DNA of 64,000 bases from the NCBI GenBank assembly GCA_030267565.1, contig BRXU01000003.1:8008501-8072500 (forward strand), written 5' to 3'. Both the position numbers and the translations under genes were made by a program. Positions within the stretch are counted from its first letter, which is position 1; the number at the start of each line of letters is the position of its first letter. Below, in pieces: positions 20,501-31,786 of the stretch. The DNA is from Pleodorina starrii. Taxonomy: Eukaryota > Chlorophyta > Chlorophyceae > Chlamydomonadales > Volvocaceae. The notes below the pieces were generated by a model. That model was given only the letters and a program-made list of their open reading frames with translations, did no database searches and was not told where the DNA came from.

Positions 20501-22489
20501 CATGGGGAAATGAAGTGAGGGGCGTGGGCGCGTGCTAGCTACGCCGGGGGCGCCCACAGCCGCATATGGCACCTCAAACGCTCTGCTCTTCTCCACCCGC
20601 CGCTCTTCAAACGCGCGTGTGCGTTTTGGCCGACCGACCTACCGCATGCTGCAGGTGCAACACCACCGTTGGCAAGACGCCCTTCACAATCTCCCCCCGC
20701 TACGTCGCCTACCCGCCCGACCCGGTCAAGAGGACCACGCGCTACTGCTTCACCATCGAAGTCGTGCCGCGGGGAATCAACAGCGTAGGTCTCTTGGCAG
20801 TCGGGGGGACCTGCTCCCGCGAGCGACGAACTACTAAGTTTTTTTCGCCGTAGGCGGGTGAAGGCGGTGCCTGCACCCGGGAAGACGATTTGGGACTTTC
20901 ACCTCGGCAGGGGTCCGTCCTGAGGTGGCCCGCTGGCACAGCTTGCCGCCTCATACCTGCCGGTGCTTTTTGCCCCCACTTGGCCCTGCCTGTTGCGCTG
21001 TTGTACTTGGCCGCCTGCAAAGGGAGGTGTCGTTGTGGCTGCTGTTGCACACAACAGTGCGTCCGAACTTGTGTGTGCGTGTGTGTGCATGTGCTTCTTT
21101 GATCAGGCCGGCTGCGGACCCGTGGATACGCTTCGTAAGATTGCGTTCTATGCAAGTGAGTATTCGGAGACCGGCGCCGGCACCGTCGGTGTTGCGTTTC
21201 TCGGATGACGCTGGGCAGGGTGTGAGGGGCGCGGACGTTTGCCCGCATCAAGCGCAATGGAACAGCACCTAATTGAGCTACGGTAAACCTGAGTCACATT
21301 CAGGCGAGCTGCCCGGTCATTGTTTTCTGGGCCAGCGGCCGCGCGTGGCTTACATGTGTGCCTAGCTGGGCATGTGCTCTGAGCGCAACGGCGAATGCAG
21401 GCGGGGGCGCGTGAGCAAACGGGCGCGTGGCCCGACATGCATCTATCCCCCGCTTACAGTGTACAGGACAGTCCTTCGGAGCTCGGCGCCTCCCGTGCAA
21501 TCAAGCTAATCCTCCCGCTGCTGGCCGCAGATCAAAACTATACCTACGCCGTCCGGAGTGTCGTACTCATTCCGAGCACGGGCCCTACTGTGATGCTCTC
21601 ACCCACGTGGGGGTGGGGGGGCTCCAACATGCTGAGAGGTACGGCAAACTCCGCGGGTTTTGACGGGGTGCGGAGCCGGTTGTGCCCTGGCTGGTGCACG
21701 CAATATCGATCGTGCGTGGCCGGCAGGGTGACATCAGCCGGCGATCAAGAACCCTCCATGCATGGCCGCTAATCCACCCACCGTCGCTCTGCGCCACGAG
21801 CGAGGTCTGACGGAAGATGACCGAAGGCTGGCTGCCCGATTTTGATACCCTGCCTGAAAACGCCACCCCACATACACCCTCCGTCCCTACCTGCTTTCCG
21901 ACGTCTATATATCGGACATACTCACGCTCAAACGTTGGTGCGCATGCAGCGACACCGATGCGATGGAACCAAACGGAGGCCAACGGCGGCCAGGTGTGTC
22001 TGGATCTGAGGACTTCCGTCGGGGTCACCCTGCAGGAGCTGTGCCTGAGCGACGACGGCGCCCTGAGCGGGCAGTGGTGAGTGCGTGGGTGGGTGGGTGG
22101 CGGCTGGGCTCGCTCACCACGGTGTATGTGTGCGTGAGCTGAACGAGGGCTATATCCTATACATCAGGCGCTTGGTGCGTGGATCTGATTATTTGGGGCA
22201 CAGACGGACGCAGCCAACTGCAACTGCCGGCTGCGTGCAAGAGGCACGCACGCAGCGCTGGCACTGGGGAGCGAGGCCGGACGCACAGCCGATCGATCAC
22301 CGCTGCCGATTGTGGGACGGAGAAGATCCACGTGCAGCCAGACGTCCACTCGCTGACGGTCTTGGTCTTGGCCTTGCTTGCCTTATGGATATTCGCCCCA
22401 TGTCCCCCGAACGCCTTGTATGCAGCTACGTGAGCCTCTTCAATGAGGGGCATCGATGCTGTCCCATCTACCGAGCCGGAGTAGCCTAG
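17531..22489 (+). CDS. Pherophorin, intact 8-exon gene (838 aa)
   Basis: Exons: 17531-17580, 17889-18132, 18634-20378, 20655-20784, 21107-21155, 21531-21638, 21950-22076 and 22426-22489 (TAG 22487-22489). All introns are GT-AG, and the phases sum to 839 codons. Residues 1-~24 are a signal peptide (MARLAGGLSLVALLIAL). Residues ~25-203 form the N-terminal pherophorin domain, with GNGTYCFTIKV, CNTTCCKADLYKIE and CCPI. Residues ~205-533 are a rod of PPSPPPP repeats, substrate for prolyl hydroxylation and arabinosylation. Residues ~536-838 form the second pherophorin domain, with CIVCI, YRPYGFDEATC, VCGTF, RYCFTIEVVP, CGPVDTLRKIAFYA, CLDLRT and RCCPIYRAGVA. Pherophorins are secreted and self-assemble into the extracellular matrix; in Volvox many respond to sex inducer or wounding. 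Which member this is cannot be told from the sequence. Gly-, Ala- or Arg-rich open frames overlapping the rod are shadows. Confidence 0.93.
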
Positions 22490-23945
22490 GGGGCGACGGC
22501 AAGTACCCACGCGCGTGGCAACCTGGTAAGGCCAGGCCGGCCCGTGAGTGGCATGCTGGTTGAGCTCTACTTTGTGCTAGCTAAGGGGGCTATTCATTCT
22601 TTGTGCGAATGTAGATATCATAGTGTAGGCCTTACGCCTCGCGCTTGCGTGCGTGCGCGCCGTTCGATGAGGGTTCGTTTATCCGCTGCTTGACCATTTT
22701 GCGTTCATTGAATTTGAAGGGGCGGTACAGGGGAGCCGTGCGTGGGCTGGTACCATACGGCTTGGCGCGCTGCGCTGGGAGGTGACAGCCCTTCCGTGCC
22801 AACGGCGCTGTGAAAGCGCCTTGGGGCGGGGGTGCGCGCGCTTATGCTTCGTGCGTGGTGGAGAAGCAGGGGTCAACGCGGCGGAATGGGGCTTTCTTAG
22901 GCAATAGGGAGGTGCTGCACGCACGCACCTGTGCTTAGTTTTTATCTATGCTAGGGCGACCGACACCGCAGTCCAGCAGGCATCGCCGAGGTAGCGCACG
23001 CACGGTGAGCATGTGCAGTTGTGCACGCATACATACATGGCGCTCGCTATCGGTCCGAGCGCCGAATGAATGCCACCGGTGGCTCCCATCCACCAGACAG
23101 AGCGCGCGTTCAGGGCGGTGGATGTGTATGTGATTCCTGCGGGGCCCTGATTAGAGCTGTTTACGGCGGGTCTCGGTGTCGAACTGGGTGCCTCATAGAA
23201 CTAATGTGGCTGGTCGTTCGCCCCCTGGTTCGCCTTGCCCCTTGATGAGCGAGGGACGTGGGTTAAATTCAGCAGGACCGGACAGGACAACGATGATGGA
23301 TGTACGCAAGCCCTGCACGTTGGCTGTGCAAAGATCTTGTAGTTTTGAGGCGGGCTGTACCCCTGGGCTGAGCACCGTAGTAGGGGTGATTCAGCTCCCC
23401 GAGATTATTTCCGTAAGCGGCACTGCGGCAGGCGGCGGGGTGGATGCATGGTAAACCCAGACCTGCTACATACATACCCCGTCGTCGCTGATTGTCAGCA
23501 GATGGTTTTGTCGCGTATGATGCCACGCAGCTGCACTTACCGCGCGTAGAAATGCACGCAACGAATGGCTTGTGTTACGACTTCATTGTGTCACGGCAAG
23601 TGCCACCACATACAGGTGCACATACATGCCACTGCTGCTGCTTGCCCGCGCAAGGCGCGCATGCGGTGCTCGGCAGGCGGCGGATCTACTGGCTGATGGC
23701 CGCATCTCACGGTTGGAAGCCCTTCTGTAACAAGCAACAACCATCGACAACCGTCGACTGTTTGAGACACGCATGGGAAAGTGAGCCACTGCCACACAGT
23801 GTTGCAGCCATTGGTATCGATCAGCGGCGGGCCTGTGCAATAATGAACCGGATGGGCCGTTTGGGGAAGCAAGCGCGCCCGCCCATGCCACACAGCCCGG
23901 TGCCTACCTGTAGCCGTACGTGGGCGTTGGAGTGCGACACGGGGC
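22490..23945. other. Intergenic region
   Basis: No gene, RNA or clear repeat found. Short open frames have no recognisable motif. Confidence 0.5.
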
Positions 23946-24976
23946 TGTCGGATCAGTTTACCGTCACCGACAGTTTACCGTCCGTATTTCCTGTTATTGC
24001 GGATTTGCGTAGTTTGTTGGTTCTACGTCAGTCTTGGTTGTTCGCTTTCGAGTTCGTAACGTAGTATAGCTTACGTGAAGATCTCGGGAGTAGGATGTCG
24101 TACAGTTGTTTCGCGTATTTTAGTCGAGTCTTTGGCTTTTTGCCTTGTCTCGATTTGCTCTCAGGCAGTCGCCTGTGAGCAACTAGTAGGCCCCTTTCGT
24201 TAGGTTATGGACCTGGCCTAGCGGAAGAGACATGTAAGGTCTTTCATCGTCACTCTTTTCCCTTTGCCTGGCCGAGACACTTCCATTGTCATCGTATTTG
24301 CACCATTTGTGCAATACGCAGCATTATGTGGTCAGCCGTTCTGCGTGGAGCCGACTTCGCCAGCAGCCGGTCGATGATCCTATCTACGTTACGGTGACGC
24401 CTCGTCGCGAGTGTGCCGCATTGCCGTTGCGCCATTTATGTATATTTGGTGCATGTGAAACAGCTTTACTGGATGCAGCGCATATTCCCAGCAAATCGAG
24501 ACCAAGTGCTTGGTTCTTATCGAGCATGATGTCGTGATGTTATGATTTGGTCGCCGCGCCTGACCTTCGGATTGAGCCTTGATTTGTGTTGACGCAGTGG
24601 ATTCGTTTTGGCCCGAGACTGATACTGTCGAGTCCTGCGCCTTGCTGGCGGGTAGAGGCCGCAACTTCTTCGCCGATGCTATATCCCGGGCCACGTTAAA
24701 GGGATAGTAACGCCTACCGACAGAGGTGACGCCAGAGCCCGGTAGCCAGAGCTATATCCCGGGTAGGGGCTAGGCCTGCGTGAAGTTTGCCGACTGAGGT
24801 GACGCTAAGCTGCGTTAGGTTGTCGTGCTGAACCCTGGCTGGAAGTAGGCGTCAGTTGAGGCGGGACCAGATCGCTTATGTTTTTGCGTAGTGCGTGGCT
24901 GTCCGTCGTGTTCCTCGCCCGCCCAACGTGAGCTGGCTTTGTGACGCGCAGGTGCTAGATCCCGAGCCACGTGTGG

Positions 24977-25310
24977 TGTTGTATCACGCCCACTCGTGGT
25001 GGTAGTGAAAACTACCGGTTAGTGATTGAGAGAGGGTAAAGATACCCGACGAAGGAAGACGTACGGAAATCCGAAGAAAACCGCAGATCCTCCAACGTAG
25101 CGTAAGTACGCAGAATGGCCAAAATATGTAACAAGTGTTACACAGAATAATCACCAACCGACGAAGTCCAACCCAAGTGGGTCTACCAGTGGCAAGTGCC
25201 ACGACTACGACAAGTCGTCGTAATCCCAGGTGTCTGTGTCCGGCACACAGCACCGCCCTTAGCCAGTGCTAGGGTAAAATACAAGGTAATACAACAGGAG
25301 AGATACAACA
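24977..25310 (-). repeat. 3' LTR of the Gypsy element
   Basis: 334 bp with TG...CA ends on both strands. On the minus strand it contains TGTAA (25137-25141), the volvocine poly(A) signal. It is immediately preceded on that strand by the purine-rich GAGGGGGGATAGT (25311-25323), the polypurine tract that primes plus-strand synthesis. Confidence 0.8.
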
Positions 25311-25323
25311 ACTATCCCCCCTC

Positions 25324-26946
25324 AGGACGCTGAGTCCCCGCAGCGTGACGGGACAAGGCCCGAATCCGCTCAAGTTCGGGTTTCAGGTCAGGAGTGAAGT
25401 TGACTGCAGGCTCCCAGCTGTTGTGCTCAGAAGAGTAACCGGCCCATATGACCAGGTATTCGTGCACGATTCGCTTCCGACGACCTTTGCCAACGCGCCG
25501 GCCGCGGTAGTCCAAAATACGCTCGACCGTGTAGAGGGGCGCTTCGTCCAGCCAATCTACAGGCGGCGGTCCTGCAGGTTCATCAGAAGCCTCAACAGCA
25601 AGGGTGTCGTCAACCGAGGGCTCCGTCCCCGGCTTGCTCCAATAAGGACGCAAAAGCGACACATGAAAAGTGGGGTGAATGCGCAAAGAAGTTGGAAGGA
25701 CTAGCTCTGCCGCGGCCTGCCCGACCATGCGCTTCACAGGGAAAGGACCCACCCAACGCGGAAGCAGCTTTCGCGGACCCTTGGCAAGCTGCCGCAGGTT
25801 CTTAGTGTTCAGAAGCACAAGTTGCCCCTCGCGAAAGGACGCGTCTTGCTTACCGCGGTTGTAGTAGTCAGCCGCACGTTGCTGAGCCCGCTCAAGGCAC
25901 TGCTTGGCGTCCGCAATGCGAGCGGTGTACGACTTGGCAAAGACCTTCGCTGCTGGAACAAGGGCATCGATCTCACGCACGACGGGTGTCGCGGGATGGA
26001 AGCCGTAATTCAGGAAGAAAGGAGACTGTCCCGTGGAACGGTTGACAGCGTTGTTCATTGCGAACTCAGCAGCAGAAAGGTAAGTATCCCACTCCCGGGG
26101 GCAGTTGCCAGCATAGGCACGGAGCATATCCCCCAAGGTGCGGTTCATGCGCTCAGTCTGCCCGTCAGTCTGAGGATGGTAGGCAGTGGAAAGGTCAACC
26201 CTGATGTCCGCAAGAGCGCCAAGGGCTTTCCAGAACTTGCTACCGAACTGAGGCCCGCGATCAGAAATGAGCGATTTGGGAACGCCATGCAAACGCACCA
26301 CATTGTCGTAGAACAGACGAGCAGTCTGCTTCGCAGTGACAGACGTGGTGGTGGGCGCAAGGTGCACCATCTTTGTCAAACGATCAACAAGGACGAGCAC
26401 GGCGTCGTATCCCCCCTCAGTTGTGGGCAAACCGACAACGTAGTCAAGCGAAACACTCTCCCACGGGGCTTCAGGGATAGGCAGGGGCTGCAAAAGACCC
26501 GACTGCTTACCAGAGTGCGGCTTGTTACGCTGGCACGTGTCACAACGCGCCACATAACGGGCGACATCACGGGCCATTCCAGACCACCAGAAGTTGCGAC
26601 GAAGAAGCTCGAGAAGGCGGGTGGTTCCGATGTGGCCCGCAAGCTTGTCCTCATGCAAACGGGAAAGAATATCGGCGCGGAGCAAATCATCGTTAGGAAC
26701 GACAATTTGGCGACGATCCCCGTCCTGACGGAACCAAAGCCCACGCTCACGAGTCAAGTGACTAACGTTCACGGAATCCGCGAACCACGAATCAGATGCA
26801 TAGCCGCGTGCAATGCGTTGCGCAAAACCCGCAGGGGTAACGTCAGCTGCAGCAGACTGGTGACGCGTAACGGCACACAAAATGGCAGCATGCAGAGACG
26901 GGTGGCGGCTAAGTGCAAGTCGAAACGAGCCATGAACTCCAGCCAC
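25324..26946 (-). pseudogene. Gypsy integrase with chromodomain
   Basis: Reading the minus strand, the frame starts at the end of RNase H (ALSRHPSLHAAILCAVTRHQ). It then has the HHCC zinc domain (HEDKLAGHIGTTRLLELLRR then CDTCQRNK), the DDE core (LDYVVGLPTTEGGYDAVLVL, ISDRGPQFGSKFW, HPQTDGQTERMNRT), a GPY/F-like stretch (PRWVGPFPV) and a C-terminal chromodomain (YTVERILDYRG, then YLVIWAGYSSEHNSWEP). This is the domain order of chromoviruses, whose chromodomain steers insertion to marked chromatin. All catalytic residues are present, but the frame is out of register with the RNase H part upstream. Confidence 0.88.
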
Positions 26947-27440
26947 CGTGCCTGGCGACGGTTGAGAGTAGGGACACCTTGCAGGAACGTAAGGGGCTTG
27001 TGGTCGGTCTTGACGACGAAGGGGCGACCCTCAAGGTAGCACCGCCATTCGCGCAAGGCATGGATAACCGCAAGAAGTTCTTGCTCGCCCGTAGTGTAGT
27101 TACGCTCTGCAGGGGAAAATTTTTGGCTCGCGAAAGCAACAGGTCGTCCGTTTTGAAGAAGGACAGCTCCCGAACCGTGAAGGGACGCGTCAGACACCAG
27201 CTCAACGCGAAAAGGTTGGGAGTAATCAGGAAAGGACAGCACGATGTCATCAGCAACAGCGCGCTTAATCGCTTCGAACGCAGCTTGGCAATCAGGCGTC
27301 CAAGCGTTCGCAGTCGTAAAAGCGTCTTTACGAGTCAGGGAAGTCAGCGGAGCAGCAAGGGAAGAGTAACCCTTAATGAACTTACGGAAATAATTCGTAA
27401 GGCCAAGGAATTTCCGCAGCTCGTGCAAAGTCGTGGGTAC
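26910..27440 (-). pseudogene. Gypsy RNase H region
   Basis: The minus-strand frame starts VPTTLHELRKFLGLTNYFRKF (connection after reverse transcriptase). It continues through the RNase H core (VELVSDASLHGSGAVLLQ, SPAERNYTTGEQELLAVIHA, FVVKTDHKPLTFLQ) to RQARWLEFMARFDLHL. About 10 residues expected before ALSRHP are missing and the frame shifts near 26915, so RNase H and integrase are in different frames. The ~16 residues normally between LGHVVS and VPTTL are also lost at the nested insertion. Confidence 0.82.
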
Positions 27441-28164
27441 GGCAAATTTTCGGTGTTATGGACAGGTCTGAACCTTCATCGCGGCCGGAGGCCGCGAAAA
27501 TTTTTTTTGGGGCGGCCGAAAGATACATTTTCCTTAAGGAGTTTGCTCCTCAGGCCGCCAAAATGAAAATTAGGATCCACAACGGAAAGTCAAGTATTGA
27601 GAGTCGAAATAATGCTCGGATGCATTGTCAGATGTTTGGGGAGTATGGATAGAATTAGACTGTGGTCAACGGGGCGGTGTAGAGGCCAATAGAACATTCT
27701 CAACTACCACCCAGTCCATGGATTCTAAACATAATTGTACTTGTAAGGAAAATGCCATGAAAAGGGATGAGACACCTTGAACATCACTTGGAGGACCGTG
27801 TTAGATGGATCACGTTGCATTACTCCAAAATAATTACCTTACAAGCAGCAAACATGAAAATCACGAAAATAAGCTAGCTTTTAGAGGTGCATGTCCAGAA
27901 AGATGTCAGGAACGAATACGTGTGTAGATCGACCCGCGGGCCAGACCGGTTCGGCAGGGTGCGGCAGCGAACGCACGCACGGTGCCCTGCAACCACAATG
28001 CCCGACTGCAATGGCATGTAAGACAAGACCGACAACATTCCTTACTGCGATAGGGCCTCCAATATCAGGAACGGTTCCCTCCCCTCTGGGTTACGTAGCC
28101 CCCCCCCCCTCCGCCCTCATATGGATTCTAACCCAGCAATCCATTCGGGGCTACAGTGTCCCAT

Positions 28165-29045
28165 GCGCCACCTTTACCGTACCTTTCTATGATAAGAAGG
28201 CATGGATCGATGTCGGCGCCGTGGGTAGTGGAGGCAGCGGCGCGACGGAACGAGGCTTGACGTGTGGGAGCTAGGCTGAGGTTGACGGTTCACACACCCG
28301 CCTTTCGTAGGAACGCTGTCTCTGTTTCGCGCGCCGCCCTTACCGTACCTTTCTATGATAAGAAGGCATGGATCGATGGCGGCGCCGTGGGTAGTGGAGG
28401 CAGCGGCGCGACGGAGCGTGGCTTGACGTGTGGGAGCTAGGCTGAGGCCCAGGAACCCCAGGCAACCCACTTGACGGTTCACACACCCGCCTTTCGTAGG
28501 AACGCTGTCTCTGTTTCGCGCGCCACCTTTACCGTACCTTTCTATGATAAGAAGGCATGGATCGATGGCGGCGCCGTGGGTAGTGGAGGCAGCGGCGCGA
28601 CGGAACGAGGCTTGACGTGTGGGAGCTAGGCTGAGGTTGACGGTTCACACACCCGCCTTTCGTAGGAACGCTGTCTCTGTTTCGCGCGCCGCCCTTACCG
28701 TACCTTTCTATGATAAGAAGGCATGGATCGATGGCGGCGCCGTGGGTAGTGGAGGCAGCGGCGCGACGGAGCGTGGCTTGACGTGTGGGAGCTAGGCTGA
28801 GGCCCAGGAACCCCAGGCAACCCACTTGACGGTTCACACACCCGCCTTTCGTAGGAACGCTGTCTCTGTTTCGCGCGCCGCCCTTACCGTACCTTTCTAT
28901 GATAAGAAGGCATGGATCGATGGCGGCGCCGTGGGTAGTGGAGGCAGCGGCGCGACGGAGCGTGGCTTGACGTGTGGGAGCTAGGCTAAGGCCCAGGAAC
29001 CCCAGGCAACCCACTTGACGGTTCACACACCCGCCTTTCGTAGGA
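28165..29045 (-). repeat. Tandem array of 189- and 166-bp units, inverted copy
   Basis: Boundaries near 28310, 28499, 28665, 28853 and 29043 give spacings of 189, 166, 189 and 189. This is the exact mirror image of the array at 11021-11910. Confidence 0.9.
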
Positions 29046-29484
29046 ACGATCTTTCGGTATGACTCGTATTGGTAAACAAGCATGTTATCAGTCCACCAAT
29101 ACATCCTTACCAGTCTGCCAGTATGCCGTTCAAGCAGAGTCATTGAGACGGAGTCAATGGCTACACCAGCATCTGTCACTGAGGCGTCTACCGAACCAGC
29201 CAGCATTCGCAACGCCAATTGCCACAGGAGCAGTAGGGCGTCCTAGCATACAGACACGGGGCTCTACACTCGTCTCATAGTGAAGGCAAATAGGGCACGG
29301 AACACGCACGCACCGCCTGTAGACCTCCGTCACAGACAGCGACCGGTCAAGAAGCGTCTTCCTGCCATGCCCAGAGGTGTGGGTACCATCGCAGCAAACA
29401 ACCCGCTAACTTCACGGGAATGAACACTCGCCGGTCCAGGCGGCTGCAGCAGAGGCGACGGCGCACGCTGCTGGAACTGCAGCT

Positions 29485-30245
29485 GCGACGGCCCCGCACT
29501 GCTCGCCGCCTGCGTGTTGCCGAAGGGCCCCGCACCGCTCAATGCCTGCGTGTGGCCCGGAGGGCCCCGCACTGCTCGCTGCCTGCGTGTTGCCCGAAGG
29601 GCCCCGCACCGCTCGCTGCCTGCGTGTGGCCCGAAGGGCCCCGCACTGCTCGCTGCCTGCGTGTTGCCGAAGGGCCCCGCACTGCTCGCTGCCTGCGTGT
29701 GGCCCGAAGGGCCCCGCACCGCTCGCTGCCTGCGTGTGGCCCGAAGGGCCCCGCACCGCTCGCTGCCTGCGTGTGGCCCGAAGGGCCCCGCACTGCTCGC
29801 TGCCTGCGTGTTGCCGAAGGGCCCCGCACCGCTCGCTGCCTGCGTGTGGCCCGAAGGGCCCCGCACTGCTCGCTGCCTGCGTGTTGCCGAAGGGCCCCGC
29901 ACTGCTCGCTGCCTGCGTGTTGCCCGAAGGGCCCCGCACCGCTCGCTGCCTGCGTGTGGCCCGAAGGGCCCCGCACTGCTCGCTGCCTGCGTGTTGCCGA
30001 AGGGCCCCGCACTGCTCGCTGCCTGCGTGTGGCCCGAAGGGCCCCGCACTGCTCGCTGCCTGCGTGTTGCCGAAGGGCCCCGCACCGCTCGCCGCCTGCG
30101 TGTTGCCGAAGGGCCCCGCACTGCTCGCTGCCTGCGTGTGGCCCAAACGGCCCCGCACTGCTCGCTGCCTGCGTGTGGCCCGAAGGGCCCCGCACTGCTC
30201 GCTGCCTGCGTGTGGCCCGAAGGGCCCCGCACTGCTCGCCGCTTG
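29485..30245. repeat. 36/37-bp minisatellite, about 20 copies
   Basis: The unit is GGGCCCCGCACYGCTCGCTG followed by CCTGCGTGTgGCCCGAA. Copies are 37 bp (..TGTGGCCCGAA) or 36 bp (..TGTTGCCGAA). Because 37 is not a multiple of three and no unit contains a stop in any phase, several frames on both strands stay open for 250-300 codons. These frames cycle through the same 37-residue period and should not be taken as genes. Confidence 0.92.
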
Positions 30246-30492
30246 CCGCGCCAACACTGCCAAAGGAGCACAAGACTGTGTCCAACTTCTCCATTGGCGC
30301 GCCAAAGTCGCAGCATAGTGGCGGTTCTGGGGGACAGGGTAACAAGTAGGGACGGTAAAAGGGTTTTAACTAGTATGCAACCTGGACGAGAGATGCAACA
30401 GCCAGCCCTGACGCTGCCGCCGCCTTCCCCGGCGGAGCTTGCCTCGGCGGCGCCTTCCCCGGCGGCGCTTGCCCGCACCTGGCCCAGCCCTG

Positions 30493-31275
30493 GCCCAACC
30501 TTGGCCCGGTGCTGCCGACACCTGGCCCGGTGCTGCCGGCACCTGGCCCGGTGCTGCCGGCACCTGGCCCGGTGCTGCCGACACCTGGCCCGGTGCTGCC
30601 GGCACCTGGCCCAGTGCTGTCGGCACCTGGCTCAACAAGCCGCCACCTGGCCCGGTGCTGCCGCCACCTGGCCGGGTGCTGCCGGCACTTGGCCCGGTGC
30701 TGCCGCCACCTGGCCCAGTGCTGTCGGAACCTGGCTCAACGCTGCCGGCACCTGGCCCGGTGCTGCCGACACCTGGCCCAGTGCTGCCGGCACCTGGCCC
30801 AACGCTGCCGACACGTGGCCGGGTGCTGCCGGCACCTGGCCCGGTGCTGCCGGCACCTGGCCCAACGCTGCCGACACGTGGCCGGGTGCTGCCGCCACCT
30901 GGCCGGGTGCTGCCGCCACCTGGCTCAACTCTGCCGCCACCTGGCCCGGTGCTGCCGCCACCTGGCCGGGTGCTGCCGGCACCTGGCTCAACTCTGCCGG
31001 CACCTGGCCCGGTGCTGCCGGCACCTGGCCTAACGCTGCCGGCACCTGGCCCGGTGCTGCCGCCACTTGGCCGGGTGCTGCCGCCACCTGGCCGGGTGCT
31101 GCCGACACGTGGCCGGGTGCTGCCGGCACCTGGCCCAACGCTGCCGCCACCTGGCCCAGTGCTGTCGGCACCTGGCTCAACAAGCCGCCGCCTGGCCCGG
31201 TGCTGCCGCCACCTGGCCGGGTGATGCCGGCACTTGGCCCGGTGCTGCCGCCACCTGGCCCGGTGCTGAGGCGCG
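30493..31275. repeat. 21-bp minisatellite, about 37 copies
   Basis: The unit is CCTGGCCCGGTGCTGCCGGCA with point variants (CAGT/CGGT, GACA/GCCA). The 7-codon period gives PGPVLPA, TWPGAAG or LARCCRH in the three forward frames. The long open frames here are consequences of the repeat. Confidence 0.92.
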
Positions 31276-31786
31276 CGAGACGTACTGCGTGACCCGCCCA
31301 GTGCGCATTCCAAGACCTGAAGAGCGGCATGGAGGAGAATCCCGGCATCAGAACCCTGTTTCTATAATAAGTCAATGAAATGTAAAGTATGTTTAACATG
31401 CCGGGGCTTTCCATCATGTGTAGCTGCGTCGCGTCTTACGCCAGACGGGATGGCCAGGGGTGCACACTTCGGTAATGTACACGACTCATTGGAAAGTGTG
31501 TGAGTTGCGCTACAATATTTAAGTGCTGATGAGATGTTGCTGAGACACCTGGCGCCGGCAAGTTTCACAACGGCTTGCATCTTCCCCTTGCAAGCGCTGT
31601 TCGCAAGTTGCTCTGAACTGTAAGATATTCAAACGTGCATTAAATCGAGTTTTACCCCAATGAATTGGTGTGAAGTGAAGGAAGTTGGGCATGAAAATTA
31701 CTTGGTACGGAAGCATGAAAATAAGAAAATTGTGGTACGGTACGACTGTCCAAGGCATGAAAATTAGCTTAGATTGGTAGATTGGT

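Larger units (their letters stand above)
27441..31786. mobile_element. 4.35-kb minisatellite-rich element nested in Gypsy
   Basis: It interrupts the Gypsy pol between HVVS and VPTTL. Its left 1.7 kb is the inverted twin of 10926-12626. The remainder consists mostly of two minisatellites (29485-30245 and 30493-31275). The left terminus GGCAAATTTTCGG is shared with the other copy, so it is a true end. The right end near 31786 (..TTGGTAGATTGGTAG) has no matching TIR, and no target duplication could be recognised. It has direct GCATGAAAATT words near the right end (31680-31765). No enzyme is encoded. The transposition mechanism is unknown; a truncated copy at 10926 would suit a retroposon. Confidence 0.7.

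Noticed and set aside
29330..31313. Several long open frames (up to ~590 codons) on both strands
   Set aside because: They are produced by the stop-free 37-bp and 21-bp minisatellites and cycle through the repeat period.
31328..31350. Sequence reading MEENPGI, resembling a 2A skipping motif
   Set aside because: The frame is not open upstream, the final Pro is absent and the residues before it do not match; chance.
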